Part shown: in pieces, positions 25,717 through 34,522 of the stretch
Layout: the number at the start of each line of letters is the position of its first letter
Numbering within the stretch: the stretch's first letter is position 1
Assembly: GCF_027886425.1 (NCBI RefSeq)
Contig: NZ_CP115671.1
Coordinates: forward strand, 1,240,001 to 1,304,000
Reading direction: 5' to 3'
DNA length: 64,000 nt
From: Brevundimonas vesicularis
GTDB taxonomy: Bacteria; Pseudomonadota; Alphaproteobacteria; Caulobacterales; Caulobacteraceae
Made by a program: the position numbers and the translations under genes
The notes under the pieces: generated by a model
Told to the model about the DNA's origin: nothing
Database searches by the model: none
The model's input: the letters and a program-made list of their open reading frames with translations, nothing else

Positions 25717-26832
25717 ATGCGTTTGTCCCTTTCGCGCCGTCAGGCGCTCGCAACCGCCGTCGCCCTACCGATCATGGCGTCCGGTCGATCCTGGGCTGCG
25801 ACGGCTGGATACGACGCTGTGGTTGGGACTGAGGATGCCGGTCGTCGGGTCGGCGCGCCTTCCTATCCCACCCTTTCCGCCGCCATCGCCGCCGCACCGG
25901 CGGACGGGCGAAAGCCGTTCCGCATCCTGATCACGCGCGGCATCTGGACCGAGCAAGTTGTGGTCGATAAGCCCTTCGTTCATCTGATCGGCGAGGATCG
26001 GTCAGGCTCGGTGATCAATCACCTGGCGGCATCGGGATTGGCGGCGCCAGATGGGCGGATGTGGGGCACATTCCGCACCCCGACCCTGTTCGTTCGCGCG
26101 CCCGATTTTCGCGCCGAGAACCTGACGATCAATAATGCCTTCGACGGTCTGGCGGAAATGACCAAGCCGAACGGCCTGCACTCTCACAATGGCGCAGGGC
26201 CCCAAGCCGTGGCTCTGATGATGGACAAGGGGTCGGATCGCGCGGTCATCCGGAACTGCGATATTCTCAGCTATCAGGACACCTTGTTCCCCGATGCGGG
26301 CGCGACGCTGTTCGAAAAATGCCTGATCACTGGCAGCTATGACTTCATCTTCGGCGGCGGGCGCGCCTGGTTCGAACGTTGCGAAATCCGATCGCGACTG
26401 CGTCCCGCCGATCCGGTCGAAGGCTATATCGCCGCGCCAAGCACGCCGATCGAGCAGGACTACGGCTTTGTCTTCCACGATTGCCGTCTCACCAGGGACG
26501 CCGGCGTCCTGCGGCATTCCGTGTTTTTGGGACGCCCTTGGCGACCGTCCAGCACCTTCCCTGATGGTCGGTACGGCGATCCGAAGTTTGTCGGCGCAGC
26601 GACCTTCCTCGACTGCTGGATGGACGACCATATCGCGCCGGCGGGTTGGACCGAGATGTGGTACACCGGCCGCGATGGCAATCCCCGCACCATGCTTCAG
26701 CCCGAAGACGCCCGTTTCGCCACCTTCGGATCGCGGGGGCCTGGCCGTGCAGATTTCTCACGTGGCAAGCGTTTGACGCTCCAGCAGGCGAGGCGAATCG
26801 ATAGAGACGCCGTGATCGGCGACCGATTCTAG
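25717..26832 (+). CDS. Pectinesterase (CE8), probably Tat-exported
   Basis: The 371-residue enzyme has CE8 pectin methylesterase motifs: Q187-D188 in SYQDTLF, D209 in GSYDFIFGGGRAWFE and R273/W275 in LGRPW. These supply the catalytic aspartates, oxyanion glutamine and substrate-binding arginine. It demethylates pectin galacturonan. The N-terminus has a twin arginine (LSRRQALATAVALPIMASG), suggesting Tat export or at least a signal peptide ending at about residue 27. It follows the STN TonB receptor after a terminator; together they suggest a pectin-degradation locus, although no lyase is in the window. Confidence 0.93.
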   Translation: MRLSLSRRQALATAVALPIMASGRSWAATAGYDAVVGTEDAGRRVGAPSYPTLSAAIAAAPADGRKPFRILITRGIWTEQVVVDKPFVHLIGEDRSGSVINHLAASGLAAPDGRMWGTFRTPTLFVRAPDFRAENLTINNAFDGLAEMTKPNGLHSHNGAGPQAVALMMDKGSDRAVIRNCDILSYQDTLFPDAGATLFEKCLITGSYDFIFGGGRAWFERCEIRSRLRPADPVEGYIAAPSTPIEQDYGFVFHDCRLTRDAGVLRHSVFLGRPWRPSSTFPDGRYGDPKFVGAATFLDCWMDDHIAPAGWTEMWYTGRDGNPRTMLQPEDARFATFGSRGPGRADFSRGKRLTLQQARRIDRDAVIGDRF

Positions 26833-27272
26833 AACTGAGCTGCCTAGCGACGTGACGCCTATGCGCAACGCTTTATCTCTAAAATGTAAGGAAGATTTAT
26901 CTTAACATATAGGAGTGTCGCGCGGCATGGCCAGAATGGGCTGAGCTGACCGCCCAGCGTCTTCTTATCGTCTGACAAAGATTTAAGTAGATAGGTCGGT
27001 TATGGTTTCGGTCCATTTGAGCCGTCCAATCAAGGCCTATCAGTTAGGTGTTCCAACCCTTTCCGTTTGAGCAGGTGCTGCGAGATCGCATCGAGCGCCC
27101 GGCACTCTGATTTCAACGGCCTTCAGCAGCTCTGAGAAGATAAACCCATCCCTTGAGGACTTGAGACCATTATCGCACACAGGAACGAATAGCCGCGGCA
27201 TAGCTTTGACCTTCAGGCTTTACGCCATGGACCGATCCGAGGGGGATCGGGTTGTCGATCACGGCGGTACGG
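26833..27272. other. Intergenic region with an AT-rich patch, no recognisable gene
   Basis: The first 130 nt are AT-rich around 26870-26915 (TTTATCTCTAAAATGTAAGG and nearby). The remainder has mixed composition and several short frames with no family similarity. It separates the pectin locus from the glycosyltransferase operon and should contain the operon promoter, which I could not place. Confidence 0.4.
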
Positions 27273-28378
27273 ATGCGCATCGGCGTCATCGCACATCTCA
27301 AATATCCGATCGCAGAACCCTTCGCCGGCGGGCTGGAGATGCATACCCATCTGCTCTGTCGCCAACTGCGGCTGAACGGTCATGACGTCACTCTGTTTGC
27401 AGCGACCCTGTCCGACCCCGAGTTGGGCCTGGAGGCGATCTGCGATCAGACGGAAATCGCCAAGGTCGGGACGGCGGAGGCGGGCGACGTCGCCTTCTTC
27501 CGAGAGCATCACGCCTATCTGTCGTTGATGAGTCGGCTTCGACGCAGTGCGTTCGACGTCATCCACAACAACAGCCTGCATTATCTGCCGGTCTCGATGG
27601 CCGAGACCTTGCCGATGCCGATGGTCACCACGCTCCACACGCCGCCATTTTGCTGGTTGGAAAGCGGTATCCGCGAAGCGAGCGCGCCCTTCGCGCGGTT
27701 TGTCGGCGTTTCCGAGGCGATGCGGGAACAATGGAGCGCAGTGCGGCCGATCGATCAGGTCATTCTGAACGGGATCGACCTGGAGCGCTTTCCGTGGCGT
27801 GCGAGTCACGACGACCCTGGGCATTTGATCTGGTATGGGCGGATCGTGCCCGAGAAGGGTCTGCATCTGGCGCTGGACGCGGCGGCATTGGCGGGTGTCG
27901 CCCTGCGGTTCGCGGGCCCGATCCTGGATCAAGCCTATTTCGATGCCGAGATCGCTCCGAGGTTGACGCGCGAAACCACCTATCTCGGCCACCTCGATCA
28001 CGAAACGCTGTCGAAGGAGATCGGGCAGGCGGCCGCCTTCGTCTGCACGCCGCGCTGGGACGAACCCTACGGGTTGGTGGTGGCCGAAGCGCTGGCGTGC
28101 GGCACGCCCGTCGCTGCCTTCGCGCGCGGCGCCATTACCGAGATCTGACTCCCGACTGCGGCGCCTTGGCGCGTCCGGACGATGTGCAGGATTTGGCGCG
28201 CGCAATCGCCCAGGCGGTCGGCCTGTCTCGGTCGGCCTGCCGCGCCCGCGCCGAGGCGGCCTGCGATGTGCGCCGGATGATCACCGCCTATGAAAAACTC
28301 TATGGCGAGATGATTCAGGCGGCTGCGGCAGGGCAGATGCAGGCCAATGACGCGCTGGAAGATCGGCTAATCGCATGA
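27273..28378 (+). pseudogene. GT4-family glycosyltransferase, interrupted by a 1-base deletion
   Basis: From the ATG at 27273 the frame encodes a GT-B glycosyltransferase opening MRIGVIAHLKYPIAEPFAGG, with DVIHNNSLHYLP, WYGRIVPEKGLHLALDAAAL and the GT4 donor-site pattern EPYGLVVAEALACGTPVAAF. It stops at TGA 28146-28148 right after GAITEI. The next frame continues the protein (LTPDCGALARPDDVQDLARA) to a stop at 28378. One C appears missing (ATCTGACT for ATCCTGACT). With it restored the protein is about 368 residues, normal for the family. The restored stop overlaps the next gene start in ATGA. It is the first gene of a seven-gene operon. It may be a sequencing error rather than a true pseudogene. 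Confidence 0.8.
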
Positions 28379-29328
28379 CGGGCGAACCTGCCTTCTGCGT
28401 TTGCGTGCCCGTGCGAAATGAGGAACGGCGTCTTCCCGTGCTTCTGGCCGCCCTGGCCGCACAGAATCTTCCGGGTAGGATTTCGATCGCGCTCTGCATC
28501 AATAACTCCACGGACGGTTCGCTCCATCAGGCGCAGGCAGCGGCCGATCGGTGGAAGGATCGACTGGACATCGTCGTCGATCTGCAGACCTTCCCGGAGC
28601 ATCGCGCGCATGCCGGCGGCGCGCGGCGCGCGGCCATGTCCGTCGGCCTCGAGCGTCTCGCAGATCAACCCAATGGCGTTCTGATCTCGACGGACGCCGA
28701 CACGCGGCCGCCGCCGAACTGGCTGTCCGCCAATCTCGCATGCATCGTGTCAGGAGCGGATTTGGTGGGCGGGCGGCTGGTGCTGGATGAAGCGGAGACG
28801 ATCTCTGCGGATGTCGCGGCTCTGCGTCGACTATGGGACGCCTACTGGCGTGAAGTTCGCGCGATCGAGGACGAGATCGACCCTTCGCCCCATGATCCGG
28901 CCCCTCGGCATGGCGATCACACCGGGGCCAGCCTCGCCATCACGGCGGCGGCCTATCTGTCAGCCGGCGGCGTGCCCGAACAGCCGACAAGCGAGGACCG
29001 GGCGCTTGTGATCGCCGCTCTAGCGCAGGGGGCCAGGCTTGTTCATCCCTTGGCGGTGTGGACCCGAGTGTCGGCACGAACGACGGGCCGCGCCGCCGGG
29101 GGGATGGCGGACGATATGACCCGCTTGTTCGATCAGGCGCGGAACGGCGGTCCGATCATGGCGCCGGACTTTTCGCATTGGCGACAGCGGGCGAGCTGGC
29201 GCCGGGATCAGCGTCACGACGCGGCGAGCGCCAGGCGGCTGCCGGCATTGGAAACCCAGCTGCCCGCCATGCCGCTCGACTTGGATTTACGAGGTTGGGC
29301 CGACGGCCTTGAGAGAGCCGCAGCGTGA
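28375..29328 (+). CDS. GT2-family glycosyltransferase
   Basis: The 317-residue protein opens with a GT-A fold signature (FCVCVPVRNEERRLPVLLAA), followed by ALCINNSTDGS and the DxD region VLISTDADTRPPPNWL, which binds metal and nucleotide-sugar. It resembles family 2 transferases and is predicted cytoplasmic. The later part has HGDHTGASLAITAAAYLSAG then QPTSEDRAL, an acceptor-side pattern of GT2 enzymes. It overlaps its neighbours on both sides (ATGA at 28375-28378, GTGA at 29325-29328). Donor and acceptor are unknown. Confidence 0.85.
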   Translation: MTGEPAFCVCVPVRNEERRLPVLLAALAAQNLPGRISIALCINNSTDGSLHQAQAAADRWKDRLDIVVDLQTFPEHRAHAGGARRAAMSVGLERLADQPNGVLISTDADTRPPPNWLSANLACIVSGADLVGGRLVLDEAETISADVAALRRLWDAYWREVRAIEDEIDPSPHDPAPRHGDHTGASLAITAAAYLSAGGVPEQPTSEDRALVIAALAQGARLVHPLAVWTRVSARTTGRAAGGMADDMTRLFDQARNGGPIMAPDFSHWRQRASWRRDQRHDAASARRLPALETQLPAMPLDLDLRGWADGLERAAA

Positions 29329-30356
29329 GGGCTCCGATCGGATACTATGTCCATCACCAGGGCGACGGCCACCGCCAGCGCGCACTGGAAATCGCCGCCG
29401 CTGCGCCCGAGCGATTTGTCCTGCTTGGAACGGGATTGAAAGGACGAACCGAAGACATCGCCTGCGTGGATCTGGAGGATGACAGGCCCCACGAGGGAGA
29501 CCGCTTCTCCGGCCGTGACGAGGCGCCTGTCCGGCCTGAGGCGCTGCATTACGCCCCCTATTACCATGCGGGCGTCCGGGCGCGGACCGCCCGGTTCGCC
29601 CAGTGGATCAGCGACGCCAGGCCGGCCTTGATGGTGATCGATGTGTCGGTCGAAATGGCGATGCTGGCTCGGCTGTGTGCGACGCCTGTGGTCTATGTCC
29701 GCCTCGTGGGCGATCGATCGGATCCGGCGCATCTGGACGCCTTCAGCGGCGCAGAAGCCTTGCTTGCGCCCTTCCATAAGCGGCTGGATGGGGCGAGGAC
29801 TAAAGAGGTACGGGACAAGACGCACTACTTCGCCCCCCGGCGCAAATCAGGATTGAAGCGTGGATCAGGCGTTTTGGTCGTTCATGGGCGGGGTGGCGAT
29901 CCGCTGGATGGCGCCAAGCTGGCGGCGGCTGCGGAGGCGACGCCCGGGAAGATGTGGACCGGTGTCGGGCCGATCGAGCCGCCGCCGATCATTCCGCCAA
30001 ACCTGAAGCTGGCGGGCTGGATCGACGCCCTCGGCGACGAGATCGACAAGGCGGAGGTCATCGTCGGAGGCGCGGGAGACGGCCTGCTGAATGCGGTGAT
30101 TTCGGCCGACAAGCCCTTTGTCTGTCTTCCCGAGCCTCGCGCCTATAATGAGCAGATCGCGAAGGCCGAACGGTTAGCGGTGCTTGGCGCCTCGATCGTC
30201 CTGGCGCAGTGGCCGCAGGCGCAGCAATGGCCGAGCATCCTTCAGTCAGCACTCGCACTGTCGCCCGCTGATCGGCAGCAGATCAGCGGGCAGGGACTCG
30301 GCGCCGCCGGACTCTGGCTTGTCGATCTCGCATCAGAGCTCGAGGCACGCCGATGA
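29325..30356 (+). CDS. Glycosyltransferase, MurG-like GT-B fold
   Basis: The 343-residue protein begins with GTG at 29325 (MRAPIGYYVHHQGDGHRQRA), the N-terminal glycine/His pattern of GT-B enzymes near family 28. It has KMWTGVGPIEPPPIIPPNLK, then a MurG-like C-terminal donor site: KAEVIVGGAGDGLLNAVISA and KPFVCLPEPRAYNEQIAKAE. That part corresponds to the family stretch that holds UDP-sugar. It is translationally coupled to both neighbours. The substrate cannot be assigned. Confidence 0.78.
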   Translation: MRAPIGYYVHHQGDGHRQRALEIAAAAPERFVLLGTGLKGRTEDIACVDLEDDRPHEGDRFSGRDEAPVRPEALHYAPYYHAGVRARTARFAQWISDARPALMVIDVSVEMAMLARLCATPVVYVRLVGDRSDPAHLDAFSGAEALLAPFHKRLDGARTKEVRDKTHYFAPRRKSGLKRGSGVLVVHGRGGDPLDGAKLAAAAEATPGKMWTGVGPIEPPPIIPPNLKLAGWIDALGDEIDKAEVIVGGAGDGLLNAVISADKPFVCLPEPRAYNEQIAKAERLAVLGASIVLAQWPQAQQWPSILQSALALSPADRQQISGQGLGAAGLWLVDLASELEARR

Positions 30357-31453
30357 CAGCCTTGGAAACAACGCCGACCGCGTCATCGCCTCTAGACCTT
30401 GAGGTTAGATTGGCGGCGCTGGGTGCGCGCTACGACGCCGCGCCGCGATATCCCGCCGAAAGTTTGACGCTGCTCGTCTCGGAGGGTTGGGGTCGACGGT
30501 TCGCTCCGGTCCAAAGCGGTGGAACGGCCTATGACGATCCAGTCCAAAAGGCCTTGGCCTTGATGGGCGCTCTACGAAGCGTGGGGCGGTCGGATCTCAG
30601 CGTCGGCCGATTGTTCGAAGGACACGTCAACGCCCTGGCGCTGTTCGACTGGTACGCGGACCCGGCCCAGAAGGCTTGGCTGGGCAAGGTCCTTGCGCAG
30701 GGCGGCTGGTTCGGCGTGTGGGCGACGGAGCCGCCGCCCGGCGTTCGTCTGGTCGGCGACCGGCTGCAGGGCGCCAAGATGTTCGCGACCGGCGCGGGCG
30801 GCCTGGAATATGCCATCATCACCGCCCAGCCGGTACAGGGCGAACGCCAGCTGATCGTCGTGCCGGCGAACGACCCGAAGAGGGCTGATTTGAGCGGGTG
30901 GCGCGTCCGCGGCATGCGCGCGACGACCAGCGGGCGCTATGAGGTGACCGGGTTGATGGTCAATGCCGATCAGCGGCTCGGAAGACCCGGAGACTATGAT
31001 CGCGAACCGCATTTCACGGCCGGGGCGTGGCGGTTTACGGCGGTGCAGTTGGGCGGCGTCGAAGGCCTGGTCATGGCGATGCGCGACGCACTGTCAGACG
31101 CCGCCCGCGCCGATCCCATCCAGCGCGCGCGCTTCGCCGATGCGGTCGTTGCGACGCGGACGGCTTGGCTTTGGGTCCGCGAAGCCGCGATCCGCGCGGC
31201 GTCCGAAGCGCCGGACGCCGGGGATTTCGCCCGCGCCACGAGAGGCGTCGTCGAACGCAGCGCCCTGGATGTAATGGAGTTGGCGGCGCGGTCGGTCGGG
31301 ACACGCAGCGCCTTCGACGGCGAGCGCATCGACAAGATCACCCGTGATCTCAGCCTCTATCTTCGGCAGGCCGGACCCGACTATGCGAAGGACCAGGCGG
31401 CCAAGACCTGGCTGGATCGCGATCTCTGGGGCGAGGGCGACGCCCTATGGTGA
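30353..31453 (+). CDS. Acyl-CoA dehydrogenase family protein
   Basis: The 366-residue protein shows the acyl-CoA dehydrogenase layout: an alpha N-domain (about 1-100), a beta middle domain with GWFGVWATEPPPGVRLVGDR, LQGAKMFATGAGGLEYAIIT and WRVRGMRATTSGRYEVTGL, and a C-terminal helical bundle ending RDLSLYLRQAGPDYAKDQA. It should bind FAD. The usual catalytic Glu could not be placed, and the enzyme sits among glycosyltransferases rather than beta-oxidation genes. It may desaturate or oxidise a carrier-bound or CoA-bound acyl group for a glycoconjugate. It overlaps its neighbours by 4 and 7 nt. Confidence 0.83.
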   Translation: MTALETTPTASSPLDLEVRLAALGARYDAAPRYPAESLTLLVSEGWGRRFAPVQSGGTAYDDPVQKALALMGALRSVGRSDLSVGRLFEGHVNALALFDWYADPAQKAWLGKVLAQGGWFGVWATEPPPGVRLVGDRLQGAKMFATGAGGLEYAIITAQPVQGERQLIVVPANDPKRADLSGWRVRGMRATTSGRYEVTGLMVNADQRLGRPGDYDREPHFTAGAWRFTAVQLGGVEGLVMAMRDALSDAARADPIQRARFADAVVATRTAWLWVREAAIRAASEAPDAGDFARATRGVVERSALDVMELAARSVGTRSAFDGERIDKITRDLSLYLRQAGPDYAKDQAAKTWLDRDLWGEGDALW

Positions 31454-32154
31454 ACGAGAAAACCGGCCGGCTGGCGACCCTGGCGCTGGAGCGTTCGCCA
31501 TGGCGATCCGCGCGGTGGCTGGTCATCGCCCCGCATGCCGACGACGAGACGCTGGGCGCCGGCGCCTTGATCCATCAAGCGTCCGAGGCCGAGCGGCTGG
31601 CGGGCGTCGTGATCCTGACCGACGGTGCGGGTTCGCACGATCATCCGGATTTGGCGTCCCGAGCGAGGCTCGTCCGGACCCGACGCCTGGAGGCAGGGCG
31701 CGCCGTTCGACGGTTGGCGGGGGATGGGGCGGCGCCCCCTGTGTTTCTGGATTGGCCCGACGCCCAGCCCGCTTCTGCCGGCAGCATGATGTTCGAAGCG
31801 AGCGCGCGTCGTCTCGCGGCTTTGTGCCGCGAGCGGCGCGTCGATGCGATCGCCGTGACGGGTCCTGACGATCCCCATTGCGATCACCAGGCGGCGGCAC
31901 AGCTTGCCCGCCGCGCAGCCGGTATGGCTCGCCGGCCGGTCGCCGTTTTCGATTATATCGTGTGGGGGGCGGCTCCGTCCGAGACGAAGCTGCGGATTAC
32001 GACGCGACCTCTAAGGGCCGGCTTGAGGGCCTATGCCTTGTCGGCCCATCAGAGCCAGTTGACGCCGATGCTTGGACCGGGGTTTCGGCTCGAGACGCAG
32101 AGGAGGCTGCAGGCCGCCTCGGACACCCTGTATCGGCGCGACGCCTATGGCTGA
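31447..32154 (+). CDS. PIG-L-family deacetylase
   Basis: The 235-residue protein has the zinc motif H30-A-D32-D33 in IAPHADDETLGAGA and a downstream GPDDPHCDHQAAAQLARRA that supplies the third ligand, as in PIG-L/LmbE N-acetylglucosaminyl deacetylases. It removes an acetyl group from an N-acetyl-sugar conjugate, exposing an amine. In this operon it may prepare an amino sugar for methylation or acylation. It overlaps the acyl-CoA dehydrogenase gene by 7 nt and the methyltransferase gene by 8 nt. Confidence 0.92.
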   Translation: MVNEKTGRLATLALERSPWRSARWLVIAPHADDETLGAGALIHQASEAERLAGVVILTDGAGSHDHPDLASRARLVRTRRLEAGRAVRRLAGDGAAPPVFLDWPDAQPASAGSMMFEASARRLAALCRERRVDAIAVTGPDDPHCDHQAAAQLARRAAGMARRPVAVFDYIVWGAAPSETKLRITTRPLRAGLRAYALSAHQSQLTPMLGPGFRLETQRRLQAASDTLYRRDAYG

Positions 32155-32726
32155 ACGCTCGCTTCCCGCCGCCTATTTCGAAGGCATCTTCGCCGGGGAC
32201 GCCGATCCGTGGGATCTGGCCTCCAGCCCCTATGAGGCCGCCAAGTTCGATCGCACCATCGCCGCCCTTTCGACGCGGCGAGCAGCTTTTGCGCTCGAGG
32301 TCGGTTGTGCCGGCGGCGTCCTGACCGAGCGGCTGAGCACAGTCTGCGATCGTCTGTTGGCGATCGACGTCAGCCCGACCGCCCTGGAAAGGGCGCGCCA
32401 GCGTCTGTCGGGGCGGCCGAACGTCCGGTTCGCGGCCGCGGCCTTCCTCGCGACTGTCCGGTTCTGGACGGGCTGGATCTCGTCGTCCTGTCCGAGGTGG
32501 CCTACTACTGGAGCGACGCCGATCTGGACCTCGCAGCGCGACCCATCGCCGACGGGTTGGTTGAGGGGGACGCATCCTTCTGGTGCACTGGACCGGCGAG
32601 ACCGACTATCCCCAAACCGCCGACGACGCCGTGGAACGCCTGTGGCTCGGATTGTCGGACATTATGAAGGTGGATCTCGCCGAACGGCATCCGAACTATC
32701 GCCTGGATTTGTGGAGCCGCCGATGA
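32147..32726 (+). pseudogene. SAM-dependent methyltransferase (NodS-like), two 1-base deletions
   Basis: From the ATG at 32147 the frame encodes a NodS-like class I methyltransferase: SLPAAYFEGIFAGDADPWDL, YEAAKFDRTIAALS and SAM motif I in ALEVGCAGGVLTERL. Reading breaks at about 32447 (TTCCTCGC for TTCCCTCGC). The next frame supplies LDGLDLVVLSEVAYYWSDAD, breaks again in the G run 32575-32579, and the third frame gives LLVHWTGETDYPQTADDAVE and a normal end LDLWSRR with TGA at 32724-32726. Restored length is about 193 residues, the usual size. NodS N-methylates a deacetylated amino sugar, fitting the upstream PIG-L gene. Both lesions are -1 in short runs. Confidence 0.8.
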
Positions 32727-33577
32727 CCAGCCTGTCCGCGCTCACGCTGGTTCGCAACCGGCAGGCGCATCTGGACCGATTGGTCGAGGGATTGATGCTC
32801 AGCGTCACGCCGCCCGACGAACTGGTCGTCATCGACATGAGCGATGCGCCGGTGACGCCGCCGCCGGTGGATTTTCCAGTCCGCATCGAACGTCTGGCGG
32901 GCGACGCCTTGCCTTTGGCCGCCGCCCGAAATCTGGCGGCCGCCTTGGCATCAGGCGATAACCTACTGTTTCTGGACGTGGATTGCATCGTGTCGTCGGC
33001 AGTTTGCGGCCGGATGCAGGCCGTGCTCGCCGAGCATGACGCCGTCGTCTGTCCAGAGGTGCTCTATCTTCCCGCCGGAGCCGTTCGTCCGGGCCCCCTG
33101 TCGGAAGTCGATCTGAGGGCCGCCGGACGACCCCATCCCGTGCGCCCCTTTCCACGGGAAGGCGAAAGCCCGGAGGGCAATCCGGGCCTGTTCTGGTCTC
33201 TGGCTTTCGCGCTCCGCCGCTCGACCTTCGATCGGATCGGCGGGTTCGACGAGACCTATGTCGGCTACGGCGCCGAAGACACGGACCTGGGTTTTCGCAT
33301 CGCGCGAGAGGGCCTGCCGCTCCTCTTCGCCGGCGGCGCGCCAGTCTTCCACCAGCACCATGAGGGCTATGATCCGCCCCTGCAGCATTTCCGCGCCCTG
33401 ATCGCCAACGCCAATCGCTTCCACGCCGCCTGGTCGATCTGGCCGATGGACGGTTGGCTAAGGGCGATGGCGGATATCGGACTGGTCGACTGGTCGTCGG
33501 ATGAACTGACCATTTGCCGGGACCCAACGCCGGCAGAAATCGCCGCCGCACGAAAAGATCCTGCAAATCCCTTTTAG
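32723..33577 (+). CDS. GT2-family glycosyltransferase
   Basis: From the ATG at 32723, overlapping the methyltransferase stop (ATGA), the product is 284 residues. It has a GT-A start (SALTLVRNRQAHLDRLVEGL), LAAARNLAAALASGDNLLFL with DVDC as the DxD element, and the GT2/glycosyltransferase-like C-terminal pattern DRIGGFDETYVGYGAEDTDL, where ED is the likely catalytic acid pair. It is the last gene of the operon. No clear terminator follows. Longer frames reaching upstream are only continuations of the frameshifted methyltransferase. Confidence 0.86.
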   Translation: MTSLSALTLVRNRQAHLDRLVEGLMLSVTPPDELVVIDMSDAPVTPPPVDFPVRIERLAGDALPLAAARNLAAALASGDNLLFLDVDCIVSSAVCGRMQAVLAEHDAVVCPEVLYLPAGAVRPGPLSEVDLRAAGRPHPVRPFPREGESPEGNPGLFWSLAFALRRSTFDRIGGFDETYVGYGAEDTDLGFRIAREGLPLLFAGGAPVFHQHHEGYDPPLQHFRALIANANRFHAAWSIWPMDGWLRAMADIGLVDWSSDELTICRDPTPAEIAAARKDPANPF

Positions 33578-33699
33578 GACTACGGTCTTTCAGAGCGCAG
33601 GCTCGCCGTACGAATGAAACTCAACAAGCCGACGCAGTTCAGTGTCCGTCTTCTCTAGTGAGGAAGCAATCTTGATCAGGCGACCCACGCATCGGACCG

Positions 33700-33918
33700 T
33701 TACTGCGAAGTTGGCTTGGTCGCTGAGCTCATGGCTTTGACCGAAACGTGCGCTTCAACGCCGTCAGTCTTGCCGCTCAAACCCGGTACCTCATCGAGCT
33801 GGCGAAGACTGGTGAAACGACCTCTTTCCTCACGATAGCGAACGATTTCGAACCCGTGGCCGCGCAACATCTCAATCCCGTCCAAAGTATCGGCGCTGGC
33901 GATGTTCAGGTCGATCAT
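33700..33918 (-). CDS. Small helix-hairpin-helix protein
   Basis: The 72-residue protein opens MIDLNIASADTLDGIEMLRG and continues HGFEIVRYREERGRFTSLRQ then LDEVPGLSGKTDG. This is the ComEA-type HhH pattern (LN.A....L...G......YR...G.F.S...L..VPG), so it probably binds DNA without sequence preference; its first hairpin is LRGHG rather than the usual LPGIG. The ATG overlaps the preceding stop (ATGA, 33915-33918) and AGGGAGACGAG lies in front. A close paralogue is encoded at 61361-61561. Confidence 0.72.
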   Translation of the reverse strand: MIDLNIASADTLDGIEMLRGHGFEIVRYREERGRFTSLRQLDEVPGLSGKTDGVEAHVSVKAMSSATKPTSQ

Positions 33919-34130
33919 CTCTCGTCTCCCTCAGGTCTGCCCGCCGGCCGGTGTCCGAGGGCGAAGTCGATGGCTTCGATATCGACCTTCAGCTTCACCA
34001 GATCACGGACGCGCTCGTGGTCGCCGGACGTCGGGGCGGCCACGGCGGTCGACCACACTTCGGTTGTCAGCTGCTCGCGGATGGCCAGAAGCTGTGCGGC
34101 CACGGCATCGTTGTCTCGGGTCATCGACAC
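33915..34130 (-). CDS. Small hypothetical protein
   Basis: The 71-residue product (MSMTRDNDAVAAQLLAIREQ at the start) is mostly helical and charged, with HERVRDLVKLKVDIEAIDFA in the middle. I do not recognise a family. It lies between a DUF2171 gene and an HhH gene; its possible GTG start at 34130 overlaps the upstream stop by one base (TAGTG) and its stop overlaps the next start (ATGA). An in-frame ATG at 34124 is an equally good start. Confidence 0.55.
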   Translation of the reverse strand: MSMTRDNDAVAAQLLAIREQLTTEVWSTAVAAPTSGDHERVRDLVKLKVDIEAIDFALGHRPAGRPEGDER

Positions 34131-34393
34131 TATTTCAGGTCGGCGATCGCCTCGCCGGCCTCTTCTTCCTCGAGAAGAGCGGCGTTGTCGGCGTTTGCCG
34201 ACAGGCGCACCCGATTGCCTTCAACCTCGGCGACCAGACCGCCCGAGAGGTAGTGGTGGTGACCACTATGCGATCCGCTGTCGGCCTTGGTGAGCTTGAT
34301 GCGATCGCCTTCGACCTTATCGACGGTGCCGAGATGGACGCCGTCGGCGCCGATCACTTCCATATGCTCTTTGATGTTCGAGAGGTCGGTCAT
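34130..34393 (-). CDS. DUF2171 domain protein
   Basis: From the ATG at 34393 the 87-residue protein reads MTDLSNIKEHMEVIGADGVH, LGTVDKVEGDRIKLTKAD, a His-rich SGHHHYLSGGLVAEVEGNRV and RLSANADNA. This is the DUF2171 pattern, a PRC-barrel-like small protein family often found near stress-response genes. The frame is open 42 nt further upstream but family similarity begins at this ATG. It is the first gene of a three-gene minus-strand cluster. Confidence 0.82.
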   Translation of the reverse strand: MTDLSNIKEHMEVIGADGVHLGTVDKVEGDRIKLTKADSGSHSGHHHYLSGGLVAEVEGNRVRLSANADNAALLEEEEAGEAIADLK

Positions 34394-34522
34394 GGTGGGT
34401 CTCCGTTTGCCTACGCCATCAACGAGGCGCGACACGCGGCGTTCCAGAGACGAAAGCGTCGTAGCGGGTAATGCGGCTGCGATAAGGGCGTCTGCGCTGG
34501 GCGTTGGGCGCTGGCGACAGGC

